Source of the DNA: Candidatus Faecousia faecavium
GTDB lineage: Bacteria; Bacillota; Clostridia; Oscillospirales; Oscillospiraceae
DNA length: 47,806 nt
Direction of reading: 5' to 3'
Assembly (NCBI GenBank): GCA_018712645.1
Contig: DVGO01000005.1
Location: forward strand, 1-47,806
Position numbers and translations under genes: made by a program. Under the pieces are notes generated by a model. The model ran no database searches. It had not been told where the DNA came from and worked only from the letters and a program-made list of their open reading frames with translations. The first letter of the stretch is position 1. Each line of letters begins with the position of its first letter. Of this stretch, positions 33,746 to 42,225 are shown piece after piece.

Positions 33746-35119
33746 ATGAATCGCGTAACCAAAAGAACCTGGCTCATGAGTGTGTTTATTATCCTCCTGC
33801 TGGGGGGAATGCTGTTTTTCCTCTGGGAGTATCTGACCAAGGCTGACCAGTGGGTGGGATTTTCCGGATCGCCCCATGTGTACAACAGTACCAATTTAGG
33901 CTGCGGCACGGTGACCGACCGGTCCGGAACCATGCTCCTGGACATTACCCAAAGCAGAACCTACGCTTCCGATGCCCTTACCCGAAAATCCACCCTTCAC
34001 TGGCTGGGTGACCGGGACGGATTTATCAAGGCTTCGGCGGTTACCAACTATGCCGGACAGATGGCGGGATTTGACCTGTTCAACGGAATTTATGATGCGT
34101 CCGGCGAGGGTGGAACTGCCAGGGTGACCCTGTCCGCTACGGTGCAGAATACCGCACTGGAGGCTCTGGGAAACCGGAAGGGCACCATCGGTGTGTACAA
34201 CTACAAAACCGGTGAAATTCTCTGCGCCGTCACTTCTCCCACCTATGACCCGGACAATGTGCCGGATATCGCAAATGATACCAGCGGCGCATATGACGGT
34301 GTGTATCTGAACCGGTTTTTGCAGTCTGCCTATGTTCCTGGCTCCATCTTCAAAATTGTGACGGTGGCCACAGCGCTGGAAACCGTACCGGATATTCTGG
34401 ATCAGACCTTTACCTGCCACGGTAAACGGGAATACGGCACAGAGGCGGTTACCTGTGAAAAGGCCCACGGCCAGCAGAACCTGAAGCAGGCCTTTGCCAA
34501 CTCCTGCAACTGTGCCTTTGCCCAGGTGGCGGAACTGATTGGCAAGCAGAACATGGTCAAGTATGTGGATAAGTTCGAAGTGGTCAAACCTCTATCCTTT
34601 GATGGCGTGACCACCGTGAAGGGCAATTATGATATCTCCGATACCGCTACCGTGTCCTTTGCCTGGAGCTGTATCGGCCAGCATACCGACCAGATCAATC
34701 CTGCCCGGTATATGGCCTTTATGGGCGCCATTGCCGGCGGCGGCAAAGGTGCCATACCCTACCTGATGGAGCAGGTGACCAACGGCGGACAGGTGACTTA
34801 CCAGGCCAAAACCCAGTACAGCGACCGGATCATGTCCGAGGAAACCGCAGCCACGGTGCGCCAGTACATGCGCAACAATGTGCAGGCAGTCTACGGTGAC
34901 GGCAACTTCCCGGGGCTGTCGGTGTGCGCCAAGTCCGGCACCAGCCAGTTGGGCGGCAGCGAGGTTTCCAACGCCATGTTTGCCGGTTTTGTGGAGAACG
35001 AAGAATACCCCCTGGCCTTTATTGTGGTGGTGGAAAATGGCGGCTATGGCAGCCATACCTGCGTGCCCATTTTGAGCAAAGTGCTCAGCGCCTGCAAAGC
35101 GGTGATGGACGGGGAATAA
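33746..35119 (+). CDS. Class B penicillin-binding protein (transpeptidase), PbpA-like
   Basis: 457 residues. One N-terminal membrane helix (about 10-28), a short linker domain, and a transpeptidase domain with all three active-site motifs: S200-x-x-K203 (SIFK), S253-C254-N255 and K396-S397-G398-T399. It crosslinks peptidoglycan and would be the cognate partner of the SEDS protein encoded 4 bp upstream. It is shorter than FtsI/PBP2 of rods and lacks a PASTA tail, like PbpA of Gram-positive SEDS-PBP pairs. Confidence 0.9.
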   Translation: MNRVTKRTWLMSVFIILLLGGMLFFLWEYLTKADQWVGFSGSPHVYNSTNLGCGTVTDRSGTMLLDITQSRTYASDALTRKSTLHWLGDRDGFIKASAVTNYAGQMAGFDLFNGIYDASGEGGTARVTLSATVQNTALEALGNRKGTIGVYNYKTGEILCAVTSPTYDPDNVPDIANDTSGAYDGVYLNRFLQSAYVPGSIFKIVTVATALETVPDILDQTFTCHGKREYGTEAVTCEKAHGQQNLKQAFANSCNCAFAQVAELIGKQNMVKYVDKFEVVKPLSFDGVTTVKGNYDISDTATVSFAWSCIGQHTDQINPARYMAFMGAIAGGGKGAIPYLMEQVTNGGQVTYQAKTQYSDRIMSEETAATVRQYMRNNVQAVYGDGNFPGLSVCAKSGTSQLGGSEVSNAMFAGFVENEEYPLAFIVVVENGGYGSHTCVPILSKVLSACKAVMDGE

Positions 35120-35181
35120 TCTTTGTGCATTGTTTACAAAAAATTCAAGAAATCCTTTGGGTTTCTGTGGTGTTTTTCTCG

Positions 35182-35210
35182 TTGACAAATGTCCTTGTGT
35201 GAGATACAAT
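35182..35210 (+). promoter_or_regulatory. Promoter of the liv-type operon leader
   Basis: -35 TTGACA (35182-35187), 17-bp spacer, -10 TACAAT (35205-35210). The first long gene starts only at 35482, so the transcript carries a leader of about 265 bases. Confidence 0.78.
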
Positions 35211-35234
35211 ACTTCCAGATTCGGAAGGAGGTAT

Positions 35235-35384
35235 ATGCACATGGAAGCACGGTCTGCGTTTGATTTTGCTGATTCCCGCTGCTGCGCAGCGGCATATTCC
35301 TCTGGGCGAATTTGCCCCCTTTTGGACACTGCCTTGTTGTCGGTAGTGTCCATTTGCGTTGACCGTATAGAGATTCTGAGATAG
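35235..35384 (+). CDS. Putative leader peptide rich in Leu/Ile/Val
   Basis: 49 codons, ATG at 35235 with GAAGGAGGT 4 bases upstream; a second ATG at 35241 is in frame and has better spacing. The last 24 residues include about 12 Leu, Ile or Val (runs LL, LL, VV, then IEIL), several with codons that look uncommon in this GC-rich genome (TTG, CTT, GTA, ATA). A hairpin (35322-35351) overlaps the LDTALLSVVS codons, and a terminator follows at 35418-35448. This is the build of an amino-acid leader peptide used for attenuation before a branched-chain amino-acid-type transporter operon. Translation is not shown, and chance cannot be excluded. Confidence 0.5.
   Translation: MHMEARSAFDFADSRCCAAAYSSGRICPLLDTALLSVVSICVDRIEILR
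35322..35351 (+). promoter_or_regulatory. Hairpin inside the leader ORF
   Basis: GGACACTGCC pairs with GGTAGTGTCC (one G-U pair) across the Leu/Val codons of the leader. A ribosome stalled there would open it. Proposed part of an attenuator. Confidence 0.45.
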
Positions 35385-35417
35385 AAACTGCGGCCGGGGA
35401 TTCTGTGTTGTATGAAG

Positions 35418-35448
35418 AAGCGGCTGCTGCATTGCGAGCCGCTTTTTT
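35418..35448 (+). terminator. Terminator/attenuator before the liv-type operon
   Basis: 8-bp stem AAGCGGCT/AGCCGCTT (35418-35425 with 35437-35444), then TTTTT. It lies after the promoter and before the first operon gene, the position expected for an attenuator. Confidence 0.7.
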
Positions 35449-35481
35449 ATAGTATTTTGGATGAGAAAAGGAGAATATGTT

Positions 35482-36693
35482 ATGAAAAAGTTTGTTGCTT
35501 TGCTGCTGGCTTGCCTGATGGTGGCTGCCATGTTCGCAGGCTGCGGCGCTTCTGAGAGCAAAGAGACTCAGGCTGCTGCCAATAACTCCGGCGAAACCCA
35601 GGCCGCTGCTGCCGATGGTTCCGCTCCCGCTATCAAGATCGGCCTGACCGGCCCGCTCACCGGCGGCACTTCCGAGTACGGCCTGGCTGTCCGGGGCGGC
35701 ATGGAAATTGCCGTGGCTGAGATCAATGCCAAGGGCGGCCTGCAGATCGACTTCAAGGCAGAAGATGACGAAGCCGACGGCTCCGACAAGGCGGTTTCCG
35801 CTTACAACACCCTGAAGGACTGGGGCATGCAGATCTTCGCCGGCGCTGTGACCACCGGCTCCTCCCTGGCCATCGCCGCTGAGGCTGCCAATGACCAGAT
35901 CTTCATGCTGACCCCCTCTGCTTCCGCTGTGGACGTGGCCATGACCGGCTCCAACATCTACCAGATGTGCTTCACCGACCCCAACCAGGGCGCTTCCGCT
36001 GCCGAGCTGATGGCTCAGAAGTGGCCGGATGCCACCATTGGTGTGATTTATGACTCCTCCGATGCATACTCTTCCGGTATTGTGGAAGGCTTCCTGGCCA
36101 AGGCTGAGGAACTGGGCCTGAACGTGGCAGTCAGCGATGCATCTTTTACCGCTGACAACAAGTCCGACCTGTCCACTCAGGTTACCAAGTGCAAGGACGC
36201 TGGCTGCGACCTGGTGTTCCTGCCCTTCTACTACACCGAGGCTTCTCAGGTTCTGACCTACGCCAACACCGTTGGCTATAAGCCCACCTTCTTCGGCTGC
36301 GATGGTATGGACGGCATTCTGAACGTGGAAGGCTTTGACACTGCTCTGGCTGAGAATCTGGTGCTGATGACTCCCTTTGACGCCAACGCTACCGACGATG
36401 CTACCGTTTCCTTCGTGACCCAGTTCAAGGAAAACAACGATGGCAAGGTGCCCAACCAGTTCGCTGCTGATGGCTACGATGTCATCTACGCCCTGTACAA
36501 CGCCTGTGTGGCTGCCGGTATCGACGGCAATACTCCCGCTGAGGAAGCCTGCGCTATGCTGCAGGAGCAGTTCGCCACTATGACTTTCGACGGTCTGACC
36601 GGTAAGTCCATGACCTGGGATGAAAACGGTATGATTTCCAAGGCTCCCGCAGCCGTGGTTGTCACCGACGGTGTTTACGTTCCCATGGATTAA
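35482..36693 (+). CDS. livJ: Branched-chain amino-acid-type ABC transporter substrate-binding lipoprotein
   Basis: 403 residues from the ATG at 35482 (AAAAGGAGA 7 bases upstream; an in-frame ATG at 35461 lies before the ribosome site and is rejected). Lipoprotein signal with lipobox FAGC. Then the periplasmic-binding type 1 fold of the LivJ family: IKIGLTGPLTGGTSEYGL, VAEINAKGGLQIDFKAEDDEADGSDKAVSAYN and FLPFYYTEASQVLTYANTVG. It captures substrate outside the cell for LivH/LivM. The family also includes amide, urea and peptide binders, so the ligand is not certain. Confidence 0.9.
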   Translation: MKKFVALLLACLMVAAMFAGCGASESKETQAAANNSGETQAAAADGSAPAIKIGLTGPLTGGTSEYGLAVRGGMEIAVAEINAKGGLQIDFKAEDDEADGSDKAVSAYNTLKDWGMQIFAGAVTTGSSLAIAAEAANDQIFMLTPSASAVDVAMTGSNIYQMCFTDPNQGASAAELMAQKWPDATIGVIYDSSDAYSSGIVEGFLAKAEELGLNVAVSDASFTADNKSDLSTQVTKCKDAGCDLVFLPFYYTEASQVLTYANTVGYKPTFFGCDGMDGILNVEGFDTALAENLVLMTPFDANATDDATVSFVTQFKENNDGKVPNQFAADGYDVIYALYNACVAAGIDGNTPAEEACAMLQEQFATMTFDGLTGKSMTWDENGMISKAPAAVVVTDGVYVPMD

Positions 36694-36701
36694 CACATCC
36701 C

Positions 36702-36729
36702 GGGATGGGAAGGGTAACCTTCCCATCCC
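36702..36729 (+). promoter_or_regulatory. Intercistronic hairpin between livJ and livH
   Basis: 12-bp perfect stem GGGATGGGAAGG/CCTTCCCATCCC with a GTAA loop, no strong T-run after it. Such stems after the binding-protein gene usually protect its mRNA or partly stop transcription, giving more binding protein than permease. Confidence 0.65.
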
Positions 36730-36825
36730 TAATGTGCGTTTTCGACAGTCAATGAGAGCGGCAGAGCTGGACGGCATTACCGCCGTCATAGGCTGTCGAT
36801 ATCATTCAGAAAAGAGAGGTAGCTT

Positions 36826-37707
36826 ATGCAGATTTTACAGTATCTGATCAACGGCATCAGCATCGGCTCGGTTTACGCCATTATCGCGCTGGGCTATACC
36901 ATGGTCTACGGTATTGCCAAGATGCTGAACTTTGCCCACGGCGATGTGATTATGGTGGGCGCCTACATATCCTTCTGTGTGACCAATTATCTGGGACTTC
37001 CGTCCTTTGTTTCCGTACTGGCGGCTGTGGCAGTGTGTACGGTGCTGGGCATCGTCATTGAAGGCCTTGCCTACAAGCCCCTGCGGGGCACCCCCAGCCT
37101 GGCGGTGCTGATTACCGCCATCGGTGTCAGCTACTTTTTGCAGAACGCGGCCCAGCTGATCTGGTCCAGCAGCCCCAAGAACTTTACCAGTGTGGTGACC
37201 ATGGACCCCATTGTGCTGATGGAAGGCAAGCTGGTGATTACCGGTGAGGTGCTGCTGACCGTGGCGGCCTGCATTGTGGTGATGGTGGGTCTGACCCTGT
37301 TTACCAGCAAGACCCGTACCGGCAAGGCCATGCGGGCGGTATCCGAAGACCGGGACGCTGCTCAGCTCATGGGTATCAACGTCAACCGGACCATTTCCAC
37401 CACCTTTGCCATTGGCTCGGCCCTGGCTGCCATTGCCGGTGTCCTGCTGTGCTCCACCGTTCCCACGCTGATGCCCACCACCGGCTCCATGCCTGGTATC
37501 CGGGCATTCACCGCGGCGGTGTTCGGCGGCATTGGCTCCATCCCCGGCGCTATGCTGGGCGGTATTCTGCTGGGTATCATTGAAACCTTCTCCAAGGCGT
37601 ACCTGTCTACCCAGTTCTCCGATGCCATTGTGTTCTCGGTTCTGATTATCATTTTGCTGGTGAAGCCTGCGGGACTCTTGGGCAAGCAGATCCAGGAGAA
37701 GGTGTGA
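36826..37707 (+). CDS. livH: Branched-chain amino-acid-type ABC permease LivH
   Basis: 293 residues, about eight membrane helices. Family signatures are GLGYTMVYGIAKMLNFAHGDVIMVGAY-like near the start (here ALGYTMVYGIAKMLNFAHGDV) and the ATPase-contact loop KAMRAVSEDRDAAQLMGINV. Forms the channel with LivM. AGAGAGG precedes the ATG; the stop is 9 bp before livM. Confidence 0.92.
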   Translation: MQILQYLINGISIGSVYAIIALGYTMVYGIAKMLNFAHGDVIMVGAYISFCVTNYLGLPSFVSVLAAVAVCTVLGIVIEGLAYKPLRGTPSLAVLITAIGVSYFLQNAAQLIWSSSPKNFTSVVTMDPIVLMEGKLVITGEVLLTVAACIVVMVGLTLFTSKTRTGKAMRAVSEDRDAAQLMGINVNRTISTTFAIGSALAAIAGVLLCSTVPTLMPTTGSMPGIRAFTAAVFGGIGSIPGAMLGGILLGIIETFSKAYLSTQFSDAIVFSVLIIILLVKPAGLLGKQIQEKV

Positions 37708-37716
37708 GGTAGTGCT

Positions 37717-38787
37717 ATGAAGACAATGCTGAAAAATAAAAATACCCGCACCAATCTGCTGACCTATCTGGTGGTTATTGTTGCCTTCGTGGTGATGCAG
37801 GTGCTCAATTCCCAGGGAATGCTGGGCAGCTCCATGAAAGGCTACCTGGTTCCCATTTGTGTGTACATCTCTCTGGCAGTATCTTTGAACCTGCTGGTAG
37901 GCGTCTGCGGTGAGCTGAGCCTGGGCCATGCGGGCTTCATGGGCATCGGCGCTTTCTCCGGCATCGTGATTGCGGCGCTGCTGAAAGATACCATTCCCAA
38001 CGACGCGTTGCGGCTGGTGTGCGCCATGTTTGGCGGCGGCATTCTGGCTGGCTTTGTGGGCTTTGTCATCGGCGTGCCGGTGCTTCGGCTGCGGGGTGAC
38101 TACCTGGCCATTGTGACATTGGCCTTTGGTGAGATTATGAAAAACATCGTGGGCAATACCTATGCCGGTATTGATGACACGGGATTTCACATGGCGGTTT
38201 CCACCAGCAAGATGAAGCTGGAAGCCGGCGGCAAGTACATTATCAACGGCCCCCTGGGCGCCACCGGTGTGGAGAAACTGGCCAGCTTTACCATGGGCTT
38301 TTTGCTGGTGCTGTTTACCCTGTTCGTGGTACTGAATCTGATTAACTCCAAGGAAGGCCGGGCTATCAAAGCCGTCCGGGATAACCGGATTGCCGCCGAG
38401 TCCGTGGGCATCAATGTTACTGCTTTCCGGATGAAGGCATTTGTGGTCTCTGCTTTCCTGGCAGGCATGGCCGGTGCCTTGTTCGGCCTGAACTACTCTT
38501 CCATTACAGCCACCAAGTTCAACTTCAATACCTCCATCAACATTCTGGTATTCGTGGTGCTGGGCGGCATGGGCAACATCCTGGGCTCTGTGATTTCTGC
38601 AACGCTGCTGTATGTGCTGCCGGAAGCCCTGCGGAGTCTGGAGGACTACCGAATGATTCTGTACGCAGTGGTGCTGATTGTGGTGATGCTGTGCACCTGG
38701 TCGCCCAAGGTTAAGGAGGTCTTGTCCGTGGTGACGGATAAGGCAGGCCGTATCTTCAAGAGAAAGGAGGCGGGGACCAATGAATGA
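37717..38787 (+). CDS. livM: Branched-chain amino-acid-type ABC permease LivM
   Basis: 356 residues. Family signatures are VGVCGELSLGHAGFMGIGAF and RLRGDYLAIVTLAFGEI, and the coupling loop GRAIKAVRDNRIAAESVGINV. The last 20 residues are basic. Overlaps livG by 8 bp. Ribosome site weak (GAGGTAG), consistent with coupling to livH. Confidence 0.92.
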   Translation: MKTMLKNKNTRTNLLTYLVVIVAFVVMQVLNSQGMLGSSMKGYLVPICVYISLAVSLNLLVGVCGELSLGHAGFMGIGAFSGIVIAALLKDTIPNDALRLVCAMFGGGILAGFVGFVIGVPVLRLRGDYLAIVTLAFGEIMKNIVGNTYAGIDDTGFHMAVSTSKMKLEAGGKYIINGPLGATGVEKLASFTMGFLLVLFTLFVVLNLINSKEGRAIKAVRDNRIAAESVGINVTAFRMKAFVVSAFLAGMAGALFGLNYSSITATKFNFNTSINILVFVVLGGMGNILGSVISATLLYVLPEALRSLEDYRMILYAVVLIVVMLCTWSPKVKEVLSVVTDKAGRIFKRKEAGTNE

Positions 38788-39625
38788 GTATTCCAGAAAG
38801 ATGCTGAAGGTTCCCACCTACACCCTGCTGCGGGAACAGGATAAGGATAAGCTGCCGGTGCTGGATGTCCGGAATCTGGGCATTGACTTTGGCGGCCTGA
38901 CGGCGGTGGATGGATTCAACATTACCATCGGCCCCACCGAGATTTCCGGCCTCATCGGCCCCAACGGCGCAGGCAAGACCACCATCTTCAACCTGCTGAC
39001 CTCGGTTTACCAGCCCACCCGTGGCTCCATCCTCATCAACGGCATCGACACCAAGGGCATGACCACCCATAAAGTCAACAAGCTGGGCATTGCCCGTACT
39101 TTCCAGAACATCCGCCTGTTTACGGACATGACAGCCCTGGATAACGTGAAGGTGGGCATGCATAACGAAATCAAGTGCCCCTTTATTTCCTCCCTGCTGC
39201 ACCTGCCGCCTTACTACAAGGCGGAGAAAAAGGCCAACGAGAAGGCCATGGAACTTCTGGACTTCATGGGCCTGGCGGACGTAGCGGACAAAAAGGCGGG
39301 CAGCCTGCCCTACGGCGTGCAGCGCCGGCTGGAAATCGTCCGGGCATTGGCCACCAACCCTTCCATCATTTTGCTGGATGAGCCTGCTGCCGGTATGAAC
39401 CCCAGCGAAACCACTGAACTGATGCACCAGATCCGGCGCATCCGGGATACCTTCCATATCGCCATTTTCCTGATTGAGCACGACATGAACCTGGTGATGA
39501 ACGTCTGCGAAGCCATCGCTGTGGTCAACTACGGCCGGATCATTGCCAAGGGCACCCCGGATGAAATCCGCCAGAATCCTGCGGTGATTGAAGCTTACCT
39601 TGGCAGAGAGGAGGGCAATGCCTGA
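38780..39625 (+). CDS. livG: Branched-chain amino-acid-type ABC ATPase LivG
   Basis: 281 residues. Walker A GPNGAGKTT, Q-loop FQNIRLF, Walker B ILLDEPAAGM and H-loop FLIEHDMN are intact. The signature is GVQRRLEIVRAL preceded by LPYG, the L-P-Y-G-x-Q-R form usual for LivG. The first 30 residues extend beyond the usual start. AAAGGAGGCG precedes the ATG. The stop overlaps livF (TGATG). Confidence 0.92.
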   Translation: MNEYSRKMLKVPTYTLLREQDKDKLPVLDVRNLGIDFGGLTAVDGFNITIGPTEISGLIGPNGAGKTTIFNLLTSVYQPTRGSILINGIDTKGMTTHKVNKLGIARTFQNIRLFTDMTALDNVKVGMHNEIKCPFISSLLHLPPYYKAEKKANEKAMELLDFMGLADVADKKAGSLPYGVQRRLEIVRALATNPSIILLDEPAAGMNPSETTELMHQIRRIRDTFHIAIFLIEHDMNLVMNVCEAIAVVNYGRIIAKGTPDEIRQNPAVIEAYLGREEGNA

Positions 39626-40323
39626 TGCTGAAGATTGAAGATATGCACGTCTACTACGGCGCCATCCATGCCATCAAGGGCGTGTCCTTTGAAGTTGGCG
39701 AAGGAGAGATCGTGGCCCTGATTGGTGCCAACGGCGCCGGCAAAAGCACCATTCTGAAAACCGTGTCCGGCCTGATGCACCCTCGCAGCGGCTCCATTAC
39801 CTTCTGCGGACAGGATATCACCCATGTGGATGCCTATAAGCTGCTGCGTACCGGTCTGGCCCACGTTCCGGAAGGACGGCGGATTTTCCTGCAGATGAGC
39901 GTTCAGGAAAACCTGGAGATGGGCGCTTATATCAACAAGGAAGTGTCCCAGGCTGACCTGGAGATGGTATTCAACTACTTCCCCCGGCTGAAAGAGCGGC
40001 GTAAGCAGATCGCCGGGACCCTGTCCGGCGGCGAACAGCAGATGCTGGCCATGTCCCGGGCACTGATGAGCCACCCGAAACTGATGATGCTGGACGAACC
40101 CTCCATGGGTCTGGCACCCATTCTGGTGGATCAGATTTTTGCCATTATCAAAGAGCTGCACAAGGCAGGCACCACCATCTTGCTGGTGGAGCAGAACGCC
40201 CGAAAAGCCCTGCAAATTGCCGATCGGGCTTACGTCCTGGAAACCGGCAAGATCACCCTCAGCGGCACCGGCGCAGAGCTGGCAAGCTCCGACGACGTGA
40301 AGAAAGCCTACCTGGGCGGCTGA
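39625..40323 (+). CDS. livF: Branched-chain amino-acid-type ABC ATPase LivF
   Basis: 232 residues, the normal length. Walker A GANGAGKST, the LivF-specific GLAHVPEGRRIFLQMSVQENLEMG, signature LSGGEQQMLAMSRAL, Walker B LMMLDEPSMGL and the switch histidine replaced by the family's usual VEQN. Pairs with LivG to drive import. Last gene of the operon, followed by a terminator. Confidence 0.94.
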   Translation: MLKIEDMHVYYGAIHAIKGVSFEVGEGEIVALIGANGAGKSTILKTVSGLMHPRSGSITFCGQDITHVDAYKLLRTGLAHVPEGRRIFLQMSVQENLEMGAYINKEVSQADLEMVFNYFPRLKERRKQIAGTLSGGEQQMLAMSRALMSHPKLMMLDEPSMGLAPILVDQIFAIIKELHKAGTTILLVEQNARKALQIADRAYVLETGKITLSGTGAELASSDDVKKAYLGG

Positions 40324-40334
40324 CCGTCATAGCC

Positions 40335-40373
40335 AAAACACCCCCTGCATAGGATTAGCAGGGGGTGTTTTTA
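40335..40373 (+). terminator. Terminator of the liv-type operon
   Basis: 14-bp perfect stem AAAACACCCCCTGC/GCAGGGGGTGTTTT (40335-40348 with 40358-40371). Its end overlaps the start region of a small gene whose ribosome site is the GGGGGTG of the stem. Confidence 0.88.
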
Positions 40374-40531
40374 TGTGCCGGAAAAATCATCTGCACGGGT
40401 GCTGCATCATGGCCTTCGGGGCGGGGCTGATTGTGGGGCATTGTTTGGAGAGCTGGTTTCTGTGCTGCTGCGGCGGCGCAGCGCTGATGATTCTGGGGCT
40501 GTGGGTTCTGCGGCAGAAATACCGGTCATAA
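40373..40531 (+). CDS. Small cysteine-rich membrane protein
   Basis: 52 residues, ATG at 40373 with GGGGGTG 7 bases upstream. Two membrane helices (about 12-22 and 29-46), six cysteines (C2, C10, C11, C24 and the C31-C33 triplet CCC) and a basic end (RQKYRS). The pattern H-G-C-C-I-M-A-F-G-A-G-L-I-V-G-H-C-L-E-S-W-F recalls small hypothetical clostridial proteins seen near spore genes, but I cannot name a family. The ribosome site lies in the right arm of the preceding terminator, so folding of that stem could block translation. Confidence 0.6.
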   Translation: MCRKNHLHGCCIMAFGAGLIVGHCLESWFLCCCGGAALMILGLWVLRQKYRS

Positions 40532-40589
40532 TCTTGTCCCGGCAGGAATATACTGTATCAGCAAACATGGGATAAGGAGTGAAGCCAAC

Positions 40590-42089
40590 GTGGAACTGAA
40601 CTTTGGAAAAACCCTATGCACCTGCTTGAATCCCCTGGTGCGGGAGATACAGAGCGGGGAGCAGACCCAGGAAATCAAGCTGCCTGACGGCATGCCGGAT
40701 ATTGGACGAATCCTGGCCTCCTGGGGACAGGCTATCCTGCGCAGCAAAGAATGGCGCAGCGATACCATTTCCTTCTCCGGCGGCATGATGGTCTGGGTGC
40801 TCTATGCCCCGGAGGACGGCAGTACCGAGCGATGCCTGGAAGCCTGGATTCCGTTTCAGATGAAGTGGGATTTGCCCGACGGTGCCCCGGAAGGGAAAAT
40901 CCGCATCCGGTGCCTTCCCCGGTTCGTAGACGCCCGATCGGTATCGGCCCGGAAGATTATGGTTCGGGCGGGAATGGGGGCCATGGCGGAAGCCTATGTG
41001 CCTATGGAGGCGGAAGTTTACGAGCCGGACAAGATCCCCGGAGATGTGCAGCTGCTCAGCAGCACCTATCCCATCCGCCTGCCCAAGGAAATGGGGGAGA
41101 AGAGTTTCCTGGTGGATGAAGAGCTGACCTTGCCGGATTCCGCACCTCAGCCGGAGAAAATCATCTACTACCGGATGTCGCCGGAAGTGCTGGACAAGAA
41201 GGTGCTGTCGGACAAAGCGGTATTCCGGGGAAATGCCAACCTGCATATTCTCTACCGTAGTGAAGAAGGGCAGCTGCACAGCTGGGATTTCCCGCTGCCA
41301 TACTCTCAGTACGCAGAGCTGTCAGCCGAGCACGGCAGCGATGCCCAGGTGGATTTGCAGCTGATGCCCACCAGTATGGAGGTGGAACTGGACGAAGAAG
41401 GCCATATTCGGGCGAAAAGCGGCATTGTTGCCCAGTATCTGATTACCGACAAGCAAATGCTGGAGCTGATTGAAGATGCCTACAGTCCCAGTCGGGAACT
41501 GAATCTGCAAGTCCAGAATCTGCAGCTGCCGGCGGTGCTGGATTCCCGGCGGGAGACCCTTTCCGTCGAGCAGTCGGTGACGGCGGAGGCCAACGTGGTG
41601 GCGGATGTTACATTCCTGCCGGATTTTCCCCGGCAGCAGCAGGAAGAAAACCAGGTACATCTGGAAATTCCTGGAGCATTTCAAATGCTCTATTACGGCG
41701 AAGACGGAGCGCTTCATGCCGGCTCCGCCCGGTGGGAAGGGCAGCACAGCGTAAGCGCAGATGACGATACCCATCTGAACGCGCAGATTTTCGCAGGGGA
41801 AGAGGCCCAGACAGCCATCGGAAACGGGACGATCACCGCAAAATGCGATCTTCCCTTGGATTTGACAGCCACTACACGGCAGGAGATTCCCATGGTCACC
41901 GGCCTGACTCTGGGGGATCAACGGAAACTGGACCCAAATCGTCCGTCCCTGATTCTGCGCCGGACGGGAGAAGATCGGCTGTGGGATATTGCCAAAGCCA
42001 GCAACTCCACGGTGGAGGCAATTCGCAAGGCCAACAACCTTCAGGACGAACCGATGCCCAATCAAATGCTGTTAATTCCCGTCAGTTGA
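40590..42089 (+). CDS. sipL: SPOCS (DUF3794) and LysM protein, SipL-like
   Basis: 499 residues. The N-terminus (EIKLPDGMPDIGRILASWGQ) and repeated DUF3794/SPOCS segments (about 30-130, 150-270, 290-420) are followed by a LysM domain at about 450-498 (DRLWDIAKASNSTVEAIRKANNLQDEPMPNQMLLIPV). In Clostridioides difficile SipL has SPOCS plus LysM and binds SpoIVA to lay down the spore coat, replacing SpoVID of Bacillus. A role at the spore surface is inferred. AAGGAGTGAAG lies before the start (ATG at 40590 read as GTG: the codon is GTG with GGAG 10 bases upstream). Confidence 0.85.
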   Translation: MELNFGKTLCTCLNPLVREIQSGEQTQEIKLPDGMPDIGRILASWGQAILRSKEWRSDTISFSGGMMVWVLYAPEDGSTERCLEAWIPFQMKWDLPDGAPEGKIRIRCLPRFVDARSVSARKIMVRAGMGAMAEAYVPMEAEVYEPDKIPGDVQLLSSTYPIRLPKEMGEKSFLVDEELTLPDSAPQPEKIIYYRMSPEVLDKKVLSDKAVFRGNANLHILYRSEEGQLHSWDFPLPYSQYAELSAEHGSDAQVDLQLMPTSMEVELDEEGHIRAKSGIVAQYLITDKQMLELIEDAYSPSRELNLQVQNLQLPAVLDSRRETLSVEQSVTAEANVVADVTFLPDFPRQQQEENQVHLEIPGAFQMLYYGEDGALHAGSARWEGQHSVSADDDTHLNAQIFAGEEAQTAIGNGTITAKCDLPLDLTATTRQEIPMVTGLTLGDQRKLDPNRPSLILRRTGEDRLWDIAKASNSTVEAIRKANNLQDEPMPNQMLLIPVS

Positions 42090-42100
42090 AGAAACAATCT

Positions 42101-42131
42101 GCGCCGCACCGGGGGAGAGCCGGTGCGGCGC
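42101..42131 (+). promoter_or_regulatory. Very stable GC hairpin after sipL
   Basis: 12-bp perfect stem GCGCCGCACCGG/CCGGTGCGGCGC with a 7-base loop, 11 bp after the sipL stop. No T-run follows, so it is not a typical terminator; it may still pause or protect the transcript. Confidence 0.6.
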
Positions 42132-42151
42132 CAGGCTGGTTGTCGCGAGAT

Positions 42152-42225
42152 GGGGAATACCTGCCACGACACACAGTAGCCGAAAACCCATGTCGAAAGC
42201 AAGGGAAAACTGGCGGGTATTTTCC
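42152..42225 (+). ncRNA. Possible structured RNA element upstream of the glycosyltransferase gene
   Basis: Outer stem 42152-42165 with 42212-42225 (14 positions, G-U pairs allowed) encloses an inner stem CGACA/TGTCG (42167-42171 with 42191-42195) and A-rich unpaired segments. It lies upstream of the glycosyltransferase promoter, so it belongs to the preceding transcript or a separate one. No known riboswitch motif was recognised. Confidence 0.3.

Noticed and set aside
35182..35481. T-box riboswitch before the liv-type operon
   Set aside because: The conserved T-box core and a matching specifier arrangement were not found; the leader-peptide reading fits better.
36835..38817. 660-codon minus-strand frame opposite livH-livM
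   Set aside because: Antisense of obvious permease genes; His/Gln-rich product without family features.
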